Below are positions 57,281-64,000 of a DNA stretch of 64,000 nt, piece after piece. The DNA is from Membranipora membranacea (taxonomy: Eukaryota > Bryozoa > Gymnolaemata > Cheilostomatida > Membraniporidae): assembly GCA_914767715.1 (NCBI GenBank), contig OU612065.1:5766001-5830000 (forward strand). Direction: 5' to 3'. The first letter of the stretch is position 1; the number at the start of each line of letters is the position of its first letter. Below the pieces are notes generated by a model. It saw only the letters and a program-made list of their open reading frames with translations. It was not told the DNA's origin and did not search any database. The position numbers and the translations under genes were made by a program.

Positions 57281-58338
57281 GATATCAAAGTGAGACATAT
57301 ATATCATAAAGTGTCACACACTTTTGTTGTTTTTAATAAACTTCAACAGCGTGCACCAGTCAAAATATGAGATATCCGGTGATGTGACCTTGAAAAGAAA
57401 CAGGATCTCTCCCGCCAAAATGTATTTCACATAAACATATGTTTTCAGTACTAGTCAAGAGAAAAATTGAATTATTGTATATATGTCTATGGCTGTACAA
57501 ACTGAAACCACCCATAATTAAAAGCCCCGCCCACATACAGGAAGTAAACAAAAACACGTCATGGAGATAGGAAAATACCAAGTCCAAAGTAAAGCAAGCA
57601 GGATTAATTTTTTACCAGTATAAAACTCTATTTAAATAACTAGTATTATATGGTAAGGATTTATTCACCAACAGTTTTTAGGTTAGAGTTCACCAAATGA
57701 CAGGAATCAACAAAGACATATCAAAATATTGCTGTATTATATTATGCATTGATAGCATTAGGAAACTAAGTTCACCTTTGCAACCAAAAAATGGGTAACA
57801 TCCGTGAGTTTTTTCAATCAGTGAGTGTGACAGTCTTAGAAGTGAGTCTAGGGAAAAGTGTAATTGAGTCTTGGCAGTTGCCAGGATTCTTCTGTTACTG
57901 TAGTACTAACACATCACAGATTGATTGGCTAGTCCCGGAGTTTATAGGTTTTGAGACAGAGAGTTTGCAAACACTCATTGATGAGACCTGTACTGTAGCC
58001 TACTACTGTAGCACCAGGAGAAAGGACTCCTTGTTTAATTGCACATAACCTTAGTTAGCACCTCATGGATATAATGAGGTTCACAGGTGATAATTGCTCT
58101 GATTGATGAAGTTGTTATCCTTGTATATCTATGTATTCATATATATAGTATATATATAATATATATATCTGTTCACATGTCATGTTTGTAGACGTTGTCA
58201 ACATGGTCAGATGAGCTGAGTTGAGCTCGCTGTGGGTGTGCAAGGAGTAAAGGGAAGTGTGTATAGGATCAATAGATGTGTTATTGTTGGAACGGTGAAG
58301 GAGTTACCTGGTGATTTCATCTAGATGTGAATGGAGCC
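57281..58338. promoter_or_regulatory. divergent PKMYT1/PERK upstream region
   Basis: 1.06 kb between start codons of head-to-head genes. It contains TA-rich simple sequence near 58137-58170 and several upstream ATGs on the PERK side. An 85-codon open frame at 57791-58048 has no recognisable content and no splice support. Confidence 0.5.
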
Positions 58339-58357
58339 ATGTTGCCCAGAGGTGTAA
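58325..58357 (+). promoter_or_regulatory. upstream start codons at PERK
   Basis: ATG-TGA (58325-58330), a start followed at once by a stop, is directly followed by ATG at 58331, which opens an eight-residue frame ending TAA at 58355-58357. The PERK ATG at 58339 lies inside that frame in a different register. A longer upstream frame starts at 58275 (12 residues, stop at 58311-58313) if the mRNA extends that far. Confidence 0.5.
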
Positions 58358-61300
58358 GAAATATCACTGGATTTCTCCATGTGATTTGCTTACTCATACT
58401 GCTTCTCAATGTACCTTTGGCCTTTAATGCCCAACAAACTGAGTTGGTCAGAAAACAGCAATGTGATAGCGCAAACCAGTAAGTAATGTATCCCCATAAG
58501 GCATCACCTGACTATCCTTTGGCTCATTATATCATTATACTTATGAGATATAACAAAATATGAGAAAAATATTGAAATTTTGAAAAAGTGAAAGAATGAG
58601 ATTAGACAACCGTGTTATTATGCTATTCATCTAGACTGGAGTGAGGCATCTACATAATACTTGTTCTTTTACTAATGGGTGTATATTCTACTTCACTGTT
58701 AGGAATGTGCTGTTGAGCAGTCTGATGAGTGGGGATGTTGTGGCACTAGACTTGGAATCAGGGCAGAAATTGTGGCAGGTATCCACAGGTGATAAGCTTC
58801 TCTCCTCCAGCATCTCAACTCTCGAGGTCAGTTCTGAAAGAACCATTTTACACTATGTCTCCTATTTCCCATGGTACAGAATATACTCTTCCTGCCATTA
58901 TTCCCCAGGGAGTGACTCACCGAAAACATAAAAGGTATCTAGAGTACATTTGAGCATTTTCCCTGCTCTGAAAAGGAAGAATATTAAATTTGCAAGGCAA
59001 GATCAGACAAAGTAACAAGGAATTCAAAAATAAAATAGTCAATAAAGTACGTCAAATGTGGTTGATAAATCATGGCTTGATCTTATTTGACTCGGGCTAA
59101 TATCTTTCATAAATTTTTGTATCTGGATGAGGATGAGGAAAATTTAGTATTTGGTATCTTAGGTAAGACTGTTTCCTAATTTCATGATATGTATGTCAAT
59201 GTTGTTGATGTGATGCTGATGGGGTAGTTGATGGGAGGTCATGCAGTCTTTTTTTAAATCAGGTGTAGTAAAAAGTCTTTTCAAACAGGAGGGAAGAGAA
59301 AAATTGTCTAAGGAGCACGTGCGTACCGAGGGCTAGATTGGGTGACCCGTTTTATTTTCACCTTTTATATCTTTGTACCTTGTTGTCTGATCTCAACCAG
59401 AATTTTATTTATACAGTGCATGCGGGCGAAGGTTGTATGGAAGTGAAGTAATAATCGATTATGACTAGTGAACATTTTAAATTTTTGTTGAACTCACAAC
59501 TATTGAAATGACAGTGGTGTAATCAAGTTGTATGGGACTAGTGTGACAACTACTCGATTTACATTTGCTAGAAGTTGCTGAAGCTACAAATACAGTGTAA
59601 ACCACACCACCAGTTTAATGACTTCTTGATGTTTATTCAAATTATTCCAGGTGATTTACAATGGTATGTCAACTAGACTTGTACCATCTCTGGACGGTTC
59701 TCTGTTCCGCTTTCATGACGATGTGTTTGAGCCGCTGCCCTTCACAGCTGAGACATTGTTATCATCATCGTTCAAACTTGCTGGCGAGTCGACGGTAGTG
59801 GTAGGAGCCAAAGAGCTTAGGACTGTAGGGCTGAACCCAAGCTGTGGCCAGGTAATTTCATTCTTTCCTTTTGTAATTTTAATATTGAGTCCAGTCCATT
59901 CATATGCTAATCTTCCTCGGTCCTTGTCGCTATTGTCGAGCCCTAGCTTACTTATGTATTCAAATAAAATTTGGTAACTTTAGAACAGGTATTGTAATGT
60001 CAAGTTTTGCAATTGTACTAAGAAATGGGTAAAGTTGTGGCTACACACGCCGTATTTTCCACAGGATTCGGGCATCTGGGGCTCTGCCAGATGCATAGAA
60101 TGGCTAGGTTAGCTCTGCCAGATGCCTCAGATGGGCTTACCAACTTGTTGGTTCTATCCGTAGCCGTAGTACGGCCAGCTATTCCTTTGTTATTTGTGAA
60201 AGAGGCGGGGCTTAATATAATTACTAAATAGTGATAATTTAATTCATTCAAGTTGAACAATAGGAAGGCAAAGCAGACCCAAATTGTATTGTAATTGAAA
60301 GGAACAGGCCTAGCTATTAATAGGCGTGTGTAGCACCTTGCCCAATCCGTAGCCTTACTAAAAGTTTCCCAATTCTATGGATAGTACGGCGTGTGTAGCC
60401 AGAGCTTTAGCGTTGGATTGCATGTAGAACCCCTTTGGGGTTCTTTAATTAAATACTGCCAAAACCACTACCTGATTGCTTCCAGCATAGCAATTAGAGG
60501 GGATTTTGTGCGATGGCGCTAATTTAGCTGAAAAAGCATCGCACACCATATATGAAAAACCCTCCTTGAACGTCTTTTTAACAGCTGTTATATAAATGTG
60601 ATAAGGAAGGTTGTGATAATCGAGTCGATGTAGATCCCACTCACCTGGATATTCTAACAATCAAGCACACGACACATACTGTCAGAGCAGCATCTGTCAG
60701 ACATGGAACTGAAAAGTAAGTAAATATCATGACACGACAATGTCTTATCTTGGAGAAGTTGTATGTAGCCTGTCTTTACAAGCTTTCTTTGGTGGGGGAG
60801 GACCATTACATAGTGTGTCATCGTATGCTTTGGGATGGGATGATTTGTCCTGTAAATACAGCAGTCAACTGTATGGATCATGCAGGTATTGTTTGAGAAC
60901 TAATAATGTACCACTCTCAAGATTGGAGATACAGATAAATAAGAATATTGCCTATTTTATATTGTGTCTGTATATTACCAAATTGTCATCCTATCATGCT
61001 TATTTATGCAATTTGATCAGCCGTTCACTCAGGATTAAATTCCATTAATGCCATTCTAGAATATTTCCATCATGGTTATACCCCTTATGTCATCTAAGAA
61101 CCACGTCAGTAATATAAGGGTTTTTCCAAAATCATGACTCATGTTGTCTATCATAAGGCCCTGGGAATTTACCACAAGCTCTGTTGGCATTGCTTTGTTG
61201 GCTGATGACTGGAAATTCCCCTTCAAGAATGGAATGCACATTTGAGCGTTTGATCAGACCATATTGTCTATATGTTATAGATGGAACTTCAGCGTAGGTC

Positions 61301-64000
61301 ACCATGAAGTATCGTTCACAGAGTCATCAGGACCTCATGTATATAGTGGGAGTAATGAGGAATCGTGTGACTCTCAAACAAGATCATGTCCTTCTGGTGA
61401 GTTCATCTACTCAACATCAAGGCTAAAGCAGTTCCACAATCCTACATTCAAGTGCTTGTAATTTCAAGACTATGACAAGAAAAAACAAAACAGAGACATG
61501 CAACCCTGGGGTGTATATCCCAATTTATTTCTTTGAAAAGTAGCATCCACTTGCAAAAAAATTATATATCTCTGACAAATTACTGCGAAGATTGCGTGGG
61601 TGACAGAGAGAGATGTTTTTTATTCGAGTTAATAGTAGGAACGCTTGGCAACTGAAATATTCTTTTGAATAAACTCAAATTTTGTGCATAATAACCTGTT
61701 TATAATTATAGTTTTGTAGTGAGTTGAGCTATCCTCTTTGCCTATGTGATAGTTCAAGTACCTAGACTTAGACTATCTCTGCAGTATAGTCTTTTATTCT
61801 TACAGCTATACCTGAGCTGAAATTTTCTGTCCCTGATGGTATGGTTACTCGTCGTTATGGTGGAAAAAGTTCAGAATCCATGTGGCAATACCAGGTATGT
61901 ATTGTCCTACTCATTACAAAAGATGACCTTTATACCTTAGATCAGCGAGCATGATTGAAAAGAACAAAGCTGTATTGAAACCTAATTTGTGTCACTGGAC
62001 ATTACTTAGTTACTTGCTTATCTACCTGTGGGTTTGCCCAGTACAGAAAGTATGGTCTCATCTGCCCATTGTCGAAAGAGATTAATTACCTGTCATATTT
62101 TTGAATAATGAATGTAATCCCTTGATTAGTGGTTAGGCTTCTGAATTTTAACAGTATTCCCACTGCATGGATTTGATCTAGGATTTCCAGAACGATCAAA
62201 CTAGTCTAGTTGTGCTATCAGTGACCTTATCTGACTGGGAATTCCATAATGCAGTACCTGTGATTACCCATAAGCTCTCCTCTTACCACTGGTCTGAAAC
62301 GTTGCATTTCAGCATGCATAAATAATATGCATATATAGTACTGTAACTTGCTCATTGGTCTATACAGTTACCCCAAGCCAATCAAATTTTTTACAACATG
62401 TAAATGTTTTTGTGACCAGGGAGTAGGTCGTTTTACCTCCTGTTGAAAGATCATCATTTGAACCTCCATCTGCAGCAGACCCAGTTTGATTTGTCCAGGA
62501 TTTCACTGCGAGGATGCTTGGCTGCTTTAGCTGACTTTCAGCTTATAATTTTCACATGAAATCACATGAAACTCTGTGCTGTTTATACGTTTTCAGGCTG
62601 TGCCTTCAGATGGAAATATCACAATATAGCTTAGGCAGAATTTCGCCCGCGAATACATTGAAGGCCCAATATTCATTCTTGCTGTTGTTGTTTGTAGTTC
62701 TCATCCCCAATATCTAAGTCCTGGGTACTGAGGCAGGGACAGCTTCATGAGGTAGATTTGTTGGACCCAAAGTATATACAGATGAGAGACAGTATTTACT
62801 TTGAGGAGCAGCCTGGAGAACAAACAGAGGAGAACCAGCTTCCACCTTCCATTTATGTTGGTATGTTGTCTATGTCTGTTCTGTCAACAAATAATTCAAT
62901 CACTGGTTTCTGTGATTACTTAATATGATTTAGTATAGGTGCTCAATTTCTGCTTGGGTTGCTGGTAGTGGCATTCCAATATAAACCACATGAATGCCAC
63001 TGCCCATTGCATGTTACTGGAAATGTTGTATATTTGCATTCTTTGTGTGCCCTCATAAGCTGATCACAAGCTACGTGTACATGTTTAAAAGGTGGCACAA
63101 CACTGCATATCTTGTGCTCATGTGGGCACAACTTCTCAAGTGGCAACTTGTATATGGCAACAACCTTTGTGACCATGACTACCTGCCAACACATTAACTA
63201 ACAGTTGGCCGATACGTGATACTAATGAAGTACCACTCAATAAATCTACACAACTAAAACACAATCTTATTTATACAACAATATGAGTTATGTATCACTT
63301 TGGGGGTTGATAATTCCTAACTTATCATGTTACTATTTGAAGGTGTGTATAAGAATCAAGTGTACATCCAGCCTTCAGATAAGATACAGAATGATGTATC
63401 AGCCATAGCTGAACAGTACAAGAGGGGTGCTAAAATATTCACTTCCATTCCCAAAGTGCGCTGGGCTCCTTATATCGCCTCAGGTAAGAGCAGTGCTTTA
63501 CCATTGGCTGCATGTTAATAACGGTCTTCATGTTATAATAGGTCATTGACTGTTTAGCAACAAAAATTGGGAATAATTGTGCATTTATGTTTTACTTCTA
63601 GGATGGCAACACTTGAAATCATCAGTAATAGAGAAATTACCAGTAATTAAATGTATACACTGCCCATTTCATTTAATGCTATCGTAATTGTTAGCTCCGT
63701 CCAGGACACCACTGCTGAATTATGGTAGACCAGACCCCACAGTGGTACCCCCTACTCAAGATTCTAACTCGGAACCAAATGCGTTATCCATACTTCATCC
63801 CAATCTAGATTATCCACACGGTGAGTACACATTCGGATACTAAAATAGAATGATTTTTGTTTAAAATTAAAGAAATTCCCAGGAGATCATAAAATCAGAA
63901 AAGTTTATCTCTGCAATACACTGTAACATACTGTCATTTTTTACCTGGTCAAACATGCGAGGTACGTAACTCACCTTAGTATGTTTCTTTAGATAATGTT
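58339..64000 (+). CDS. EIF2AK3: PERK (EIF2AK3), N-terminal luminal part, truncated by window end
   Basis: ER-membrane stress sensor that phosphorylates eIF2alpha; only the luminal sensing domain is in the window. Exons: 58339-58478, 58703-58826, 59651-59851, 60585-60715, 61281-61396, 61806-61894, 62698-62860, 63343-63483, 63695-63820, and the first 8 bases of the next at 63993-64000; 413 residues, phases consistent. Signal-anchor-like start (FLHVICLLILLLNVPLAF). Characteristic segments: LMSGDVVALDLESGQKLW, RLVPSLDGSLFRFHDD, LPFTAETLLSSSFKLA, VVVGAKELRTVGLN, KWNFSVGHHEV, VYKNQVYIQPSDKI, IPKVRWAPYIASGAPSRTPL and NALSILHPNLDYPHDN, all in the order seen in animal PERK. The transmembrane segment and kinase lie beyond 64000. 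The exon 8 acceptor is AAG rather than CAG/TAG. Intron 3 holds a short transposon-like element. Confidence 0.95.
60030..60409. mobile_element. MITE-like element in PERK intron 3
   Basis: Terminal inverted repeats with a perfect 16-bp core, GGCTACACACGCCGTA at 60039-60054 and its complement at 60385-60400. The similarity extends imperfectly over about 44 bp on each side (TAAAG at the outer ends). The interior is about 290 bp and noncoding. Confidence 0.6.

Noticed and set aside
57791-58048. 85-codon open frame as a small gene between PKMYT1 and PERK
   Set aside because: No recognisable domain, no splice or promoter support, low-information composition; likely chance in the intergenic region.

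Overview
The window is nuclear DNA from an intron-rich animal. Genes are split by GT-AG introns of about 80 bp to 2.3 kb, intergenic DNA is AT-rich, and small inverted-repeat elements are scattered through it. Gene content (nicotinic receptor alpha subunit, peptide GPCR, chloride-type alpha-amylase, BBS5, borealin, Myt1, PERK) points to a bilaterian invertebrate. The extended amylase and the FMRFamide-receptor-like GPCR fit a lophotrochozoan or a similar marine animal, but the taxon is inference only.

Layout. 1-1416: 5' part of an unidentified zinc-ribbon gene on the minus strand. 1417-10681: mostly intergenic, with one orphan terminal exon (5610-5775), a 256-bp tandem duplication, several palindromes and a fold-back element. 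10682-13345: borealin (+, 5 exons). 14094-20363: alpha7-like nicotinic acetylcholine receptor alpha subunit (+), with two alternative versions of one exon. 21261-27012: DDX23/PRP28 (-, 15 exons). 27846-36483: BBS5 (+, 10 exons). 38163-39854: single-exon FMRFamide-receptor-like GPCR (-). 41612-49438: secreted alpha-amylase with an extra C-terminal cysteine-rich domain (+, 12 exons). 50371-57280: PKMYT1/Myt1 kinase (-, 15 exons). 58339-64000: luminal half of PERK/EIF2AK3 (+), cut by the window end. All multi-exon models keep reading phase across every junction. The seven complete genes total 229, 562, 823, 345, 563, 697 and 564 residues.

From the receptor gene onward transcription direction alternates strictly, giving three head-to-head pairs (DDX23/BBS5, GPCR/amylase, PKMYT1/PERK) and three tail-to-tail pairs. 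The genes do not form a pathway: they cover chromosome segregation and mitotic entry (borealin, Myt1), splicing (DDX23), cilium trafficking (BBS5), neuronal signalling (nAChR, GPCR), digestion (amylase) and ER stress (PERK). No prokaryote-style system, CRISPR array, virus or RNA gene was found. The most interesting signals are the mutually exclusive receptor exons, tiny palindromes flanked by 7-bp direct repeats, a perfect 108-bp inverted repeat in a PKMYT1 intron, a near-perfect palindrome carrying a CCAAT box in each arm between DDX23 and BBS5, and a cluster of upstream start codons at PERK.
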